Assembly (NCBI GenBank): GCA_021307315.1
Contig: JAJSPD010000122.1
Location: 18,596 to 82,595, forward strand
DNA: 64,000 bases
Direction: 5' to 3'
Origin: Bisporella sp. PMI_857
Taxonomy: Eukaryota; Ascomycota; Leotiomycetes; Helotiales; Helotiaceae
Both the position numbers and the translations under genes were made by a program. Shown here piece after piece: positions 23,954-35,318 of this stretch. A model generated the notes under the pieces. That model did no database searches. It was not told where the DNA came from and saw nothing but the letters and a program-made list of their open reading frames with translations. Numbering within the stretch: position 1 is the stretch's first letter; each line of letters begins with the position of its first letter.

Positions 23954-24886
23954 CTATTTAGCCCCCTGCATTATGCTTATCAGTTCTTTCGAAGCCTTGA
24001 TTGGAAGGTGGAGACAAATATCACCAGCTGCTGTTGGCTTTGGCAACTTCCCAGCTCGAATATTCCATTGCAAAGACTGGTGCAAAAGCCTCGGTTCCCC
24101 GAGCACAGAATCCCTCTCCAATCTAAATTTAAGAAACTCCTCTTCTGTCGTCCCGTCCTTAAAATGCTTGTTCTCCGCTTTCTGTTCTTTTACAGTCGTG
24201 TACGGTTTATATTTCACGCCAGCATCGTTCTCTGCCCGTGACTCTGGTGGGTAATCATGTCCAACGTAGAGGCGATAGTGCCCGGGCAAATTCAAGAGGG
24301 TTCTCGCGGAGTTATATAGAGCTATAGCCGAGCCGCCGGGGAAATCAGCTCGCGCAGATCCAACGTCTGGGTTGAATATAGAGTCCCCGGTGAACACGTT
24401 TTCACCGATGATATAGCCAACATGATCAGGAGTGTGACCGGGGAGATATAGAACCTTTGCATTCAACTTCCCAATCGTGAATTCCTCGTTGTCTTGGAAG
24501 AGCTTGTCAAAGACATTGGATAGTTCGGAATCCTCGATCCCGTATCTTCGGGCAAATGTAGATTGAACCTGAGTGATACATGCTCCGATACCAATATCTG
24601 GGCGTGGCTTCCCCTGATTGACGAGCTGTTGTTGAAGATAGGTTGAAGCAGTGAGATGGTCTGCGTGTGCATGAGTCTCGAGAACGCGTGTAACAATGAG
24701 GTTCTTCTCTGAAACAAGTGAGAGGAGTCTATCTGCAGTCTCGGTGCTAATTTGATTCGAGACTGGATTGAAGTCGATGACTGAGTCGATGATTACTGCG
24801 TCACGTGTCTCAGGGTCGGCAACGACGTACTGCCAAGTTGCAGTGACGGGTTCAAAAAGGGAAATAACCTCTGGCTTGTGGGTCAT
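23954..24886 (-). CDS. Persulfide dioxygenase (ETHE1/Blh-type metallo-beta-lactamase fold)
   Basis: Single-exon 310-aa enzyme expected to oxidise glutathione persulfide to sulfite with O2. The metallo-beta-lactamase fold is clear: H-x-H-x-D-H in ETHAHADHLTAS (H72, H74, D76, H77), the second metal histidine in YLPGHTPDHVGY, the bridging aspartate in VFTGDSIFN and the last histidine in LYVGHDYPPESR. DVGSARADFPGGSA is typical of persulfide dioxygenases rather than glyoxalase II. No mitochondrial presequence is obvious, so it is probably cytosolic, like bacterial Blh proteins. It is transcribed away from the YeeE/YedE transporter gene; the same pairing is common in bacteria, so both could have come by horizontal transfer (inference). 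Confidence 0.88.
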   Translation of the reverse strand: MTHKPEVISLFEPVTATWQYVVADPETRDAVIIDSVIDFNPVSNQISTETADRLLSLVSEKNLIVTRVLETHAHADHLTASTYLQQQLVNQGKPRPDIGIGACITQVQSTFARRYGIEDSELSNVFDKLFQDNEEFTIGKLNAKVLYLPGHTPDHVGYIIGENVFTGDSIFNPDVGSARADFPGGSAIALYNSARTLLNLPGHYRLYVGHDYPPESRAENDAGVKYKPYTTVKEQKAENKHFKDGTTEEEFLKFRLERDSVLGEPRLLHQSLQWNIRAGKLPKPTAAGDICLHLPIKASKELISIMQGAK

Positions 24887-25622
24887 TTTATAGTCGACGT
24901 TGATTGCTCCCGTTAAAAATAGTGACGCGGTGAAGATTGCTATGTTGTTGGTCAGAGAGAGAGGTAAAGCAGGGGCTGAGAAGTTATATATACTATTGAG
25001 ATGTGTGGCAAAGGCTACAGGCTATTGATCAAGCAGCAAGAACAATTTTGTTAGATTTTGAGATTTCGGTTTGTCAACAGATGGATTGCGGATTTCCATT
25101 TGATGTTCCGCAGTGCCAGATAGGCATATAAATAAGCCAGCTAAAGAAGATTAAGGCAAGGTTGCTAGATGCTGACTAGCACCTGTACATCCCGGCCTTC
25201 CGAGCTCTACGCCAAAACGTGAGTCTCAAACACCTGACAGGAAGATCCATAGTCACACATTGCCGAGAAGATCGAGTGGCGTGATTCAGGTTTTCTAGAC
25301 GCCGACTGGGTCACTAACTTCGTGGTAGAGTTTTGAATAGCCCGCCATTTTTCAGATCGCCGACCATGACGTGCATGCACATAAAGAAGAAATTCTGGGG
25401 ATATGCTCGGCGATTTGATATCCAATTTGGAATCTCGGTCGCTCGAAGCTTGGGCCGTTAAGATTGTTCCCACTGTGATTGCTAGGGAGCTTCTAATCAG
25501 GCGGATATCTCTGGCCCCTGACTCCCTCAGCTGGCCATTTAATTCCTATTCAAATACATCACTCGCCGTTAATTGAAGGTAATAACTAAATTCATCCGTC
25601 TCCCCCTTCTATCATCAAAAAA
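24887..25622. promoter_or_regulatory. Divergent promoter region, persulfide dioxygenase / YeeE
   Basis: 736 bp between divergent ATGs. Shared control by a sulfur-limitation bZIP factor (CYS3/MetR type) would make sense. I saw only a loose ATGACGTGCAT match near 25365, not a convincing site. Confidence 0.4.
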
Positions 25623-26723
25623 ATGCCGACAAATCCGGCCTCCACCGCCCTCTCAGGCTCTCTATTTGGCTCTGCCCTACTCCTCTCTGGGGTCTACTCC
25701 CCCTCGATCATATCCTCTCAACTTCTCCTATCTGATTTCCACATGTTAAAGGTCTTTCTGACGGCGAGCGCAAGCAGTGCGTAAGTACCCATATCATTTT
25801 TAAAATAATAATACGTGCTTAAATCTAATTGTTTCAACAGTATGCTTATGGTCGTTGCGAAACAAACAAACATCTCTTCTTGCAGCCCGCGCAAGCCTTC
25901 CAACTTAAATCGATTGTACCGATATGATGGAAACGTCATTGGTGGTCTCCTTTTGGGAAGCGGGATGGCGCTCACAGGTGCATGCCCAGGCACCGTGTTA
26001 GTGCAGATCACAATGGGCGTCTCATCAGGCTTTCCAGTACTTGGAGGTGGAATTCTTGGTGGCATCCTGTGGTCTCGATTCGGACACTGTGTCAAATGCA
26101 CAACCCCGGTGGCTTTTGCAGACACCAGGAAAGGCTGCGACTGCACCGATGAAAAGCTCACTGTTTATGAGTCCGCGAAAATGAAAGAGAGCCAGGCAGT
26201 CCTCATTTATGAGCTTGTTTGTCTTGCCGTGATTGCATCGGCATCATACTTGATTCCTCATTTCACTGGATCTCAGCGTCTACACCCCATAGTTGGCGGG
26301 CTCCTTATTGGGGCTGCACAAGCAGCATCTCTCATACTCACTGGAGGTCCCATCGGTGTCTCCACTGCGTATGAAAGAATTGGACAATACATCTGTCGAC
26401 TTACGGGGCTATCACCGCAGAAGAGCTCAGAGCCGTGGCCTTCCCTCGACCCTGTGATCTTTGTACTTGGAATGCTAGGCGGTGGTTGGGGCTTAGGAAA
26501 AGCTATGGGATTGAAAGCACTTGAAGAGACAGTGCATATTTCCTTTACAAGAGCAATAATTGGTGGAGCGTCTCTTATCCTTGGGGCAAGGACAGCCGGG
26601 GGCTGTACCTCTGGACATGGAATTAGTGGAATGGCTACGTTGTCGAACTCAAGTTTTGTGACAGTGGGTGCCATGTTTGCAGGGGGAATTGGAGTATCCA
26701 AGCTCCTTCAATACCTGTTATAG
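25623..26723 (+). CDS. YeeE/YedE (DUF395) family thiosulfate-type transporter
   Basis: 346-aa polytopic membrane protein in two exons (25623-25780, 25841-26723), with a 60-bp intron (GTAAGT, CAACAG). The family imports thiosulfate in bacteria. Both signature half-repeats are present: GGLLLGSGMALTGACPGTVL in the first half and ASLILGARTAGGCTSGHGIS in the second, keeping the cysteines (ACPGT, GGCTSG) that line the thiosulfate path in characterised homologues. Between them a cytosolic loop with a CVKCTTPVAF / CDCTDEKL cysteine cluster is unusual and could bind metal or a sulfur carrier. About eight to ten hydrophobic segments are visible. Divergent from the persulfide dioxygenase gene; together they would bring in and oxidise reduced sulfur. 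Confidence 0.87.
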
Positions 26724-27315
26724 TGCGCAATAATATATTAGAGAGTGATAGATATTGAGAGAAGTTTTAGGTTTTCAAGTTGGATCACCTCCACCTTTTT
26801 TAAGCATAGATCAAATTTTGGCATACTTTCTACTACTTGCTTTCAGCTACTATAATATTTCCTAGTATTTCGTCCGTCTCTATCCAGTCCAAAGATCGAC
26901 TTGACCATGTGATAACTTGGATGCATTCCACAAAATTTATTCCTCAACCTTATAAATTGGTTGTGATCACGCACCCAAAAATTGTCTGATATTGCAGCTG
27001 TCACAGCGTCCCGGTTTGATGTATGTCTAGATTCAGTCTAAGTTCGTCTTCTCCTCGGCCTGCTCTGACTTACAATTAGTTTCCTAAATCTACTTCTGCT
27101 ATAAATCGTGTTCATTAGCTATTATTAGTTACAATTCAAACTTAAAGAAACGATCTATAAATGAAATTTTACTAAAGTATCTCAAAAGTACACCCTTCCT
27201 CGCAGTAGGGGTTAATTCTAGTTATTCTAGCTACAACGGGATTGATAGCAACTTTTCATAATGCTTTAGTGAGAGGTGGTTCAAGGTCCCGACATTTTTA
27301 TATTTATATGAAATT
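26724..27315. other. Intergenic, no gene seen
   Basis: 592 bp of AT-rich DNA between convergent genes (transporter on plus, regulator on minus). Holds their 3' ends; nothing else recognised. Confidence 0.4.
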
Positions 27316-29209
27316 CTAGGTATCAATAGCGGCAGCACTTTCTATAAGACCTGTCATAATATCCTTATCAATAAAATCAAGCCAGAATACATCGCGCATA
27401 GTATCTTTACGATTAGAATAGATCTTCTGTGCAACCTTTGAAACCTGCCTGTAGCCCACCTCGGCAGCAGGCCACGCACCAGCAACCGCCTTCAACCCCC
27501 CTAGGTTCATGAGTATTTGTTGTTTGAGGTCATGATCAGGTGCCATGGCAGGTAAGGCTGACCAGAGGGATAGGTGAGTAATAGAGGATAAAGCAAGTGC
27601 GCATATAAAGAAGTGGGTATGTCTTAGTAAAGGTATGGGTAGGGCGACGAGCTTGCTGATATTTGATGCTGCTTGCGCTATCTTCAGTGCGTGTATGCTA
27701 TCTGTTGTTGGGCCTAGTGCTTGAGTTTGTTCAGTACAAGACATGCGTGTCTGCACCGCAAGATCTTCTAATCTAGAGAAGTTTCGGTGAAGCAGGATCG
27801 AGCTCCTGAAACTTGAAATCAGCCTTGAACTATTGAGCGACCAGAAGATTTATATGGTTAATACACTTACACATCAGTTATCATGTGAGCCTGAAAAAGC
27901 ATTTCGTCGAAAGTGCCGAATTGATCAAAATATGACATTTTCGATTCGAGGAGATGAAAACCCCAGTTGACGAGATATGCGTCTTGTCTGTGTATGGTTG
28001 AGTTGTCTGGGGATATGAGCACGTTTGATTGCAGTATTCGCTCGAGATTCCTAACCGCAGCTATTCTGTACGTGTATGAAGACCACTCGATGTTGTCATC
28101 GCTGAAAGGTAGACCATCGAATTCTTCGATGGTATGAAAGGGAGGGATACACTATCACACAGTTAGGGCTTGATTCAAATGCTGCGTACTGGCGAAGTAG
28201 ACTTACTCCGGCAGCAAATTCCTCCTCTTTACACGGTAGAGGCAAATTAAACATAATGTTGGAGAGGTGAAAAGTGCCTCTTCCATGAAATCCGGCAGCC
28301 ACCACACTCACGATATAAAGCTCCCACCATGTCCGGCGCAAGCTCTCTTCGTATATGAGTGAACCTAAGTTGTTGAGTACTGCGTACTCTCGCTCGTTCA
28401 TACCCAGCTCAAGAGCCAGGCTTTGCGCCCTGATAAGAATTTGGCTTGCTCTCTTCTGATCGTTACATCCATCCAGAGCCAGAGCGAACAACACCATTGC
28501 TTGAACCATTGATGCATCCTTGGGAGGGCTTGAGCTGGCTAGGATGGAGTCGAATTCTATTGTAAATGAAGTCGGTGACGCTATGGGAACATATCGAGCC
28601 CCAATAACACAAATTGCTGTCTCTAGATGGCCTATAGAGTTTCCATCGAGAACCTGGAGAAACTCATTACGAGGAGGCAAGAACGGATGTGAGTCGTAGA
28701 AGTAATGGAAGAATGCTTCAATGCATCGCTGTCTGCAAGCTTGGCCATTTGTTCGAGAGCTCGGGGTCGTTGGCTCCCAATCTTTACTCACTTGTTGAAA
28801 ATCTACTGACGAAGATATTTTGCTTGGAGTATCTCCTTGACTAAAAGTAGTACTTAACAATTCAAGCTCGCCAGGGTTCTGGCTTCCGGTTTCTTCATTA
28901 TTTATCCAGCCTGCCTTGTGAGCGTTTTGGGTCGGTATGATTTGGGTTTGACCTACCGTCCATGGAACTGGATTGTATGCCATTCCTGTCTGACCCTCTA
29001 TAGCCACGTCGGGACTTTAGATATATGCATTTGATTCCTTGGGTAGAGCATCGAGAGCAAATAGGAAGCCTGTCACACTTCAGATGCAAGCTGCGACAAG
29101 ATATACAAGCTGAAGAACCGGTAGGTCTATCATGAGATGCAACAGTCGCCTTCCGGCCCGATGAACGGGGTGATGAGCCTGTTGTCGAGGCAGTAGACTC
29201 TGCTTCCAT
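27316..29209 (-). CDS. Zn(II)2Cys6 fungal transcription factor
   Basis: 575-aa regulator in four exons (29209-28957, 28910-28207, 28151-27871, 27805-27316); introns of 46, 56 and 65-bp span fit frame at every junction. The binuclear zinc cluster is at residues 35-61 with spacing C-x2-C-x6-C-x5-C-x2-C-x6-C (ACISCRSLHLKCDRLPICSR onward), followed by the linker SRRGYRG. The middle homology region shows FFHYFYDSHPFLPPRNEF and SLRRTWWELYIV, typical of the fungal TF domain. The C-terminal exon begins SSILLHRNFSRLEDLA and ends in a helix-rich tail. No DNA target can be read from sequence. Its position between the thiosulfate-type transporter and the sulfate permease makes it a candidate local sulfur regulator, which is inference only. 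Confidence 0.87.
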
Positions 29210-30059
29210 GGCAAATGAGCTAAGAGGGACCTAACAGCTGTGTTATTCTTCTCCGTTTGTCTCTATCTTTGCCTGACTGGAATCCAACTCCAGCAGAAGT
29301 GTGCGAGGAGATATTGTGTGTATAGTTGAGATTGAATAGAACATGGGTAAATTAGGAGAAACTTTCTGCGGGAATGCTATCTTCATCAACCAGTGCAGTT
29401 AATATTAGTACTACCTACGACAGCTTTGTCAATTATATTTAGTAAACAAAAAAGTCCCAGTGATCTTTTGGGGTTGCCCTAGCCCCTAGCCCCCTGGACC
29501 CCTAGCCCCTGTTACAGTGTTGGGGTCGGCGGAAGCTACGGTGACCATAACATGGGGAGAGACCAGCAAGGTCGCCGAATACCTACCACTATATTAATAT
29601 TAAGTATCCCGTGATGAGGTCGGCGATGTAGATGGCGACTGAGCATTGTAAGCTAGCCCATTTTGCCCATGCTCCACATGGAATAACTTTATGGCATTTA
29701 TGGGTAGGATCCATAACCTGGTCACGGCATTTCGCAGTCGGTGACCCGCGCGGCCCAGTTTATTTCTTCTAGCCGTGGAGTCATTTGTCTCCAAAGGTAT
29801 TCCGGAAGCCCGTCCGGCACTTGACACACTAAGGTCACCGGCTCTAATGCCATTGCCTTCAGCATGGTTGCTATTTTGCATAGCGTGCAAATATCGTGCT
29901 CCACCTCCAAGGCTCGAAACAGCCATCCCGGTGTCGTGCTAGACACCACCAAGTCTTCCGAGGGTTCCGACTTATAGGTCTGTTGGGACCGGTGAATAAT
30001 GACCGTATTGTGGCTTTTCGCACATACGTCAACTACACTGGAAAGTCGACCTAGAACGC
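29210..30059. other. Intergenic with an unassigned minus-strand frame
   Basis: 850 bp. A C-rich tract at 29478-29512 repeats CCCTAGCC/CCCCTAG units. A minus-strand frame of about 115 codons runs from roughly 30069 to the stop at 29722, with plausible protein composition (SSTTPGWLFRALEVEHD, PEYLWRQMTPRLEEINW) but no ATG near its upstream end and no family I recognise. It may be a decayed gene fragment. Confidence 0.35.
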
Positions 30060-30363
30060 ACGGGTCCCTTCACAATCCCGCTGCTCTGGGATAAAAAGAA
30101 GGAGCTGATTGTCAACAACGAAAGCGGCGATATCATGCGTATGCTGCACAACTGCTTTCACTATCGCATTCCTCCAATTCGAGGCGAAGCAATCGTTCGG
30201 TGGGAGGCGTCTACCCGAAGAGTCCCAGACCTCAGCTTGATGCTATGAATACTTGGGTTCAGAGTGATATTAACGTTTGTGTTTACGATATTGGAGTGGC
30301 AATTGATCAAGAGTCCTACGATAGGCGCATCAAGGCCCTATTTTCAACCTTGAAGAAGTAGAA
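30060..30363 (+). pseudogene. ECM4-type glutathione S-transferase remnant
   Basis: Fragment of a glutathionyl-hydroquinone reductase/omega-like glutathione transferase. The N-terminal part has lost the active-site PWAHR region. What remains is the thioredoxin-fold end (FTIPLLWDKKKELIVNNESG, DIMRML), then one frame change around 30235, after which QLDAMNTWVQSDINVCVYDI and KALFSTL continue the same family in another frame, ending at a TAG at 30361. Conserved helical C-terminal parts of the enzyme are absent. Intact relatives are ~320-370 aa, so this is a truncated, frameshifted relic. Between two sulfur-related genes, its presence hints that a glutathione-linked step once belonged to the block. 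Confidence 0.7.
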
Positions 30364-30833
30364 CCGGTTAGTAATACAAAAGAATTCTATTAAATTGACA
30401 GGTGCCATTGCAATAGTTTATTGATTTGACTTTTGTTACTTTTACCTGCCTGTTCGTTGGTGTCCTCCCTGCAATTATGGCGTGGCTAACGTCCTCGACC
30501 TCTTCTTCCTCGAGCCGCAAAACTGTACAAGTCAATCTTTGATTATTGTTCAAAGATTAATGATCTTTATATATACTAAATACGAATAAAATTAAACCTG
30601 TTCAGTACAAAGGTCATTTGACTAGCCTGGATATGAACAGAAGCGTATTTGGCGTCAAGAAGGGCTTGGGTAGTGGAAGCGAAGCATCGTTCCTTGTCAC
30701 AGAAGCGGTGCATACAAATATATGAGTGTGGTTCTTCTGCACTGCTTACCAACACTAGCGACAAACATGAAGCACTCCTATTATTAGAATCCCATAGTTT
30801 AGTCGTGTCAAACCAACTGGCTGTGTGTGGCAT
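30364..30833. other. Intergenic, no gene seen
   Basis: 470 bp downstream of the sulfate permease stop codon. Short frames on both strands lack features. Confidence 0.4.
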
Positions 30834-33592
30834 CTAATCCGTACGCCCCTGGTCTTTTCTCCGTGCATCCCGCATCGCCGCATCCACAGCATCAACAAGG
30901 TCGATGTGGAAGAAGGGCCTGTCAACGCCGTATACAGGCACGAGGCTCTCATGTCCTACCGCGGTAGTACCGTTACTACTACCGCTCGACAGTGTCTGTG
31001 ACTCTGTCTCCGCGCCCTCGATTGTTGATTCCTTGGGAGTCTCCTTTTTCTTGTCATCACTTACAGCATTCTCGTGCGGATTGTCTTTCTCCTCATCGTG
31101 GGTGTTGAATGCTGCGGCCCGACGCGTATCGTCGTCAGTGGCACCAGCAAGTGAACTGGCTACCGTATAGGCTGGGGACCAGTGGCCAAGCTCGTCCGGG
31201 TTGTCGGCAGAGGGGTAGCCGAAGCCAGCTACGGCTAGTGTTCGCCGTGTCCAGCGGTTGAGAATTCCTGCAAAGTGCCACTCTACCGCTGCAGGCGCAG
31301 CGTACCGGTCTAATGTGTTACGAAGGTCTATCAGCCCCTGCGCGCTCGTGATGTCCATGTTGTTGACACTGGCACACTCCAGCACGACAGCACGGAGGAA
31401 TGGCCGTGTATCGCCAGCGTGCCCGTGGCCAGGTGAGGGGCCCGGATCGTTCCAGAGGCGGTCCTAGATGAATTTTAGTCGCTGAACGGGATAACAAAGA
31501 GAGGAGTAAGGGGGCTATTAGTTGAGATTGGGCTTACCGTTGCCTTGATCCCGTCATCCGCTGTAGTGCGCCGTGTAACTTTCAAAATATATGAAAGTAG
31601 GTGGTCGATGTGCTGGGCCTGATTGATATAGTTGAAACCCTCGCCGAACCTGTAGATAAAGACACCTGGGTAAGGAGAGTCCACCTTGATATCCGGGTTG
31701 GAGCTGTCCTTCCTATCGAGAGGCAAGAATGCATTCCGGGACGTCAGGACCCCCTCGCTGTCCGTGCTTGGGTGGACATCAACGGACTTCTCTTGAGCAC
31801 CGCTAGGAGTGCCATCTGAATCAACTGTCTTATCTTGAGAGTTATCGGAGGTGACCCGGTAGATATGCACTTGCCCAAGAAACCTGCCTTTTGTCCGTGC
31901 AAGTCGAACGAGCGACAGGGCGAATGAAAGACCTATCGTCGCATAAATTGACGTCTCTAGGGACTCGAATAGAGCCAGGATCACTCCAACAATCCAAATT
32001 AAAAGCTCGAATGGCGACAGCTGCCAGTACTTGTACAGGGCCTTTGGCGGCGTTAGTAAATTACTCGTTGCGTGAATGATTAAACCAGCGAGGGCGGCCA
32101 TGGGAATATATTTAAACAATGCCGTCAAGGCATACAGTGCAAGTACCAAAACCATGGCGCTGAACAGGCCTGCTAGAGGAGTGCGAACCCCAGCTTTTGA
32201 GAGAACTGCAGATGCACCGAAGGACCCGGTGCATACATAGCCGCCTACAAATGGGCCGAAGAAATTGGCTACTCCTTGAGCGAGTATCTCTTGCGACGGA
32301 GTGATAGTGTAGTTGAATATCCTTCCAAACGACTTCGCAATGGCAATATGCTCAATAATAAGAATGATAACAATTGCTGGAAGCTCCGGAATAATCATAC
32401 CAAGTAGATCAGTATCGAGTTTAGGATATCCTGCATGCCTGAAGCCTGACACCAATTTCAATCAGTTGATCTTTCATAAATACATAGTTCTATGCTTTAT
32501 TTACCAGATTCTATTTTTCCAACGATCCTAAACTTATATTCTCCAACAAGTGTATTGCGATGCACCAGCCAGCTGATGAAGGTATAGAGTAGAATAGTGA
32601 AGGTTAATCGAAGTGAGGATATGGTAGCCCACATCCGTTTCCTCAATGGCTGTCTGACTTCCATTTTGGCACACACGTCCCGAATAAGGAATAGCAATGC
32701 TATCGAGGTCAGGCCGATAGCTGCGTCGGATTTTGTTTGGCCAAGGGCTTTGAAGGTGTGGGCCAAGACTAAATGAGGCGCTTCTCTTGTGTTGATTCCC
32801 CGGATGCCGAGGGCGACGGGTAACTGCGTAGACATTATCGTAATACTAGCAGCAGTCACGAAAGCTGAGATGGACACGTATGGGATGAACTCAATGATCC
32901 AACCCAATCTGAAGAGGCCGAGGATGATAAGTATCACACCAGCAATCACCGAAAGGGCTTTTGCTATCTCCTCATGTGTGTAAATACCAGGCTTTTCCTC
33001 GCTAACATGAGTAATAACCCTGCCAACTAAAAGTGAACCAACGGCAGTCGTCTGAAGTGGAGAAAATAGTCATGTTAACACCTTGTTCAATGTGAAGTAA
33101 TGGCCATTACTTACGCCAATCACGATGTCCTTGGATGTTCCAAACAGCCAGTAGAGTGCAGCGCCAATGAAAGACGTGTACAAGCCATACTCGGGACTTA
33201 AATTGGCAAGAAGAGCGTACGCCATCGCCTGTGGAACAACAACAAAGCCAATAGTAAGACCTTGAGAGTGATTAGAGGTGATCCATGGTAGCGATTATAG
33301 CAATATAAAATCAGCGCTCACCAGCAATGGCATCCCCAGCCATCCAGTGGAAGTTGTAGCGGCGGATCCATGTCGCAAAAGGGAAGAGACTGCGCACGTA
33401 ATTTGCAGCGCCCTGCACTGTAGGAACAAGTTGACGGCTCCACTGTCTGATGGTAGGCTCCTCCTCTAAGTATGTACGTGCAATGACACCCTTCGCGCGT
33501 TCCTCAAGATCCTTGGGCTGACGGACATAACGCTCCTCGGAATCGATATGCAAGACTCTTTTTGTTAGAAGTTGTATGTGTTTTCGAGACAT
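30834..33592 (-). CDS. SulP-family sulfate permease with STAS domain
   Basis: 833-aa plasma-membrane sulfate/proton symporter of the SUL1/SUL2/CYS-14 type. Five exons: 33592-33322, 33260-33115, 33051-32505, 32445-31538, 31463-30834, with introns of 59-74 bp and intact frame. The N-terminal cytosolic segment leads to FHWMAGDAIAG and GFVVVPQAMAYALLANLSPE, the SulP signature. The transmembrane core continues through GVSTTAVGSLL-like sequence, SISAFVTAASITIMSTQLP, IIEHIAIAKSFGRI and the central ANFFGPFVGGYVCTGSFGAS block. A C-terminal STAS domain is split by a long acidic, Ser/Thr-rich linker: FIYRFGEGFNYINQ, then VVLECASVNNMDITSAQGL, then the final strand VDRPFFHIDLVDAVDAAMRD. Its length fits fungal homologues (~800-840 aa). 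Likely induced by sulfur starvation, as known for the family. Confidence 0.93.
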
Positions 33593-35318
33593 AATGTTTG
33601 ATTCCTCTCACGTAATATTTGGTAGAAGAAGATGACCAGGACTCAATCCTGTAGCCGAATGGCATATGAAGACATAAAGTTTTCTCTAATCATATAACAT
33701 TCTTCACGGGAAGTTTAAATGCCAAGAGCAAGGAGCGGAGCGAAGAAGGTTAAGATAAGTCAGAAGTTACTCTCTATACTGGTCATAATAGCGATGTATG
33801 CCAAGCCCAGTCGGCGACCATACGTCAATGACATCTGATTAACCGGCGAGCGAATCGGCGACTTGCCACCTTACCTAACTGTATAGTTTTTTACAGAGGG
33901 AAGAGGAATTGCGTAAGATGGCCTGGAGCCATTTCCAGATTTCCGATACAACGAAGTATCGATGGCAGCAAAGACTCAAATGGCGGTTATTTCCGACTGA
34001 TCGACCTGAACAATTTATCGCTTAAAGCTATTCGACTGAAAGTGTATTGTTTATGTTACGTAAGGCAGCCCCTGAATCATCGGTAGAAGGCTCGCTTGGG
34101 CTCACCGCCAAGACGCGCAAAGCTCCATGGAGTTAGTCATCAATTGTGGAGAGGTGTTTAATTCTTTTTAAAACTCAATTCAACCATTTTACTTGTATTG
34201 ATCTATAGCTCTACAAGCTTCAATACAATCTAATCTACGCTTTATTGAATTCACGTGCACAACGCAATGGTTTATTATTGTGTTTACAACTTTGATTATA
34301 CTTGAGACTGTTGACCCAACTTGAAACTGTGACTTCGAAACATCCTTTACCTAGATGCTCGTTGGTTCGCTTACTAGCTTATCTTGGCATTTTATGTGAA
34401 TTCGTTCCATTATGAGGGATGCTACAGCTTCAGCTACACCTTTCCTCCCCAGTTTAGTATTCCCGAATAGAACCTACCTATTAGCCGCCCTACAAGGTCC
34501 CAGGTATTAGGCTTCGTGACACCTTAATTTTTTTGGTTATTTGAATATAAGTTATTTAGCTAGTTTTTTAACGACTTCGCTTTTAAGTAAAGACTTCTGG
34601 TTATATTGCTCCAATACACAGTACCAACCAACATGCCCCAAGCCTTTTGCAGAGCCTAAAGCAACCAACACCGTTACACTGTCGCATTTATAGAGCCAGA
34701 AAGTTTGCGGTTTTGAGGCGGAGGGAGTTTGGATAGTCAAGAATGAGGGTGAGGGATTGTTGGCGTATTGTGTGCTTCGCGTGGGTATTATAACTAAGTT
34801 GCTTAAGGCTCCGCCGAAGTAGACTCATTCTGGCACTGTTATCCCTCATGTTTCTGGTTCATCCTCGCATTACAGTGCCGGAGGCAAATCAAGGACCTTA
34901 GCTAACGTAGATAAACAACATTAACTAGCAAACTCGATTTACCAGCTGATACCATTGTGTTTCAAACGCAGAAGAGAATGCAGTGGCTAGTAGGGTGATA
35001 TATAAGTTGCTAGTGGGATATAGAGGAGCACTTGAGTCGCGAAGAAGATATTGTCAAAGGAGATGCGTTGAAAATACGAATGGGTTTCTGATGCTGTATT
35101 CAGATCTGAGTATTATCAAAAATTTTCCAGACTATCAACAAAAGCTGGGTACCCTCAACTCCCGCTCTTTTTACATGTTTATCTTTCATGTCATATGAGT
35201 TCTGTGCGCGCTAGGTACAAACGGAAAACAGCTATCTTCAAGCGCCTCAATAGGTAATTACCCATCGTTTCTGGCGTTTATAGCATTGCTTGAATAGCCC
35301 TTGATGAGGCGGTTCTGA
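33593..35318. other. Intergenic with transposon relic
   Basis: 1.7 kb between the sulfate permease promoter and the O-methyltransferase relic. Apart from the repeat relic at 34440-34740, listed separately, I see nothing coding. The right part (34980-35200) has a short plus-strand frame without features. Confidence 0.4.
34440..34740 (-). repeat. Terminal fragment of a pogo/Fot1-like element
   Basis: The segment 34447-34525 aligns by eye to 59938-60012 (shared CAGTTTAGTATT/TAGTTTAGTATT, TAGAACC, TAGCCGCC, ATTAGGCTT, CGTGACA in the same order). In both places it lies beside the 3' end of a minus-strand frame whose last residues are similar (NQKSLLKSEVVKKLAK here; LQKSFVKAFTTSE at the other site). 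I read this as the end of one transposon family, here reduced to about 300 bp. Confidence 0.5.

Noticed and set aside
29478..29512. Telomere-like CCCTAGCC repeats
   Set aside because: Fungal telomeres are CCCTAA arrays; this tract is short, irregular and flanked by normal sequence.
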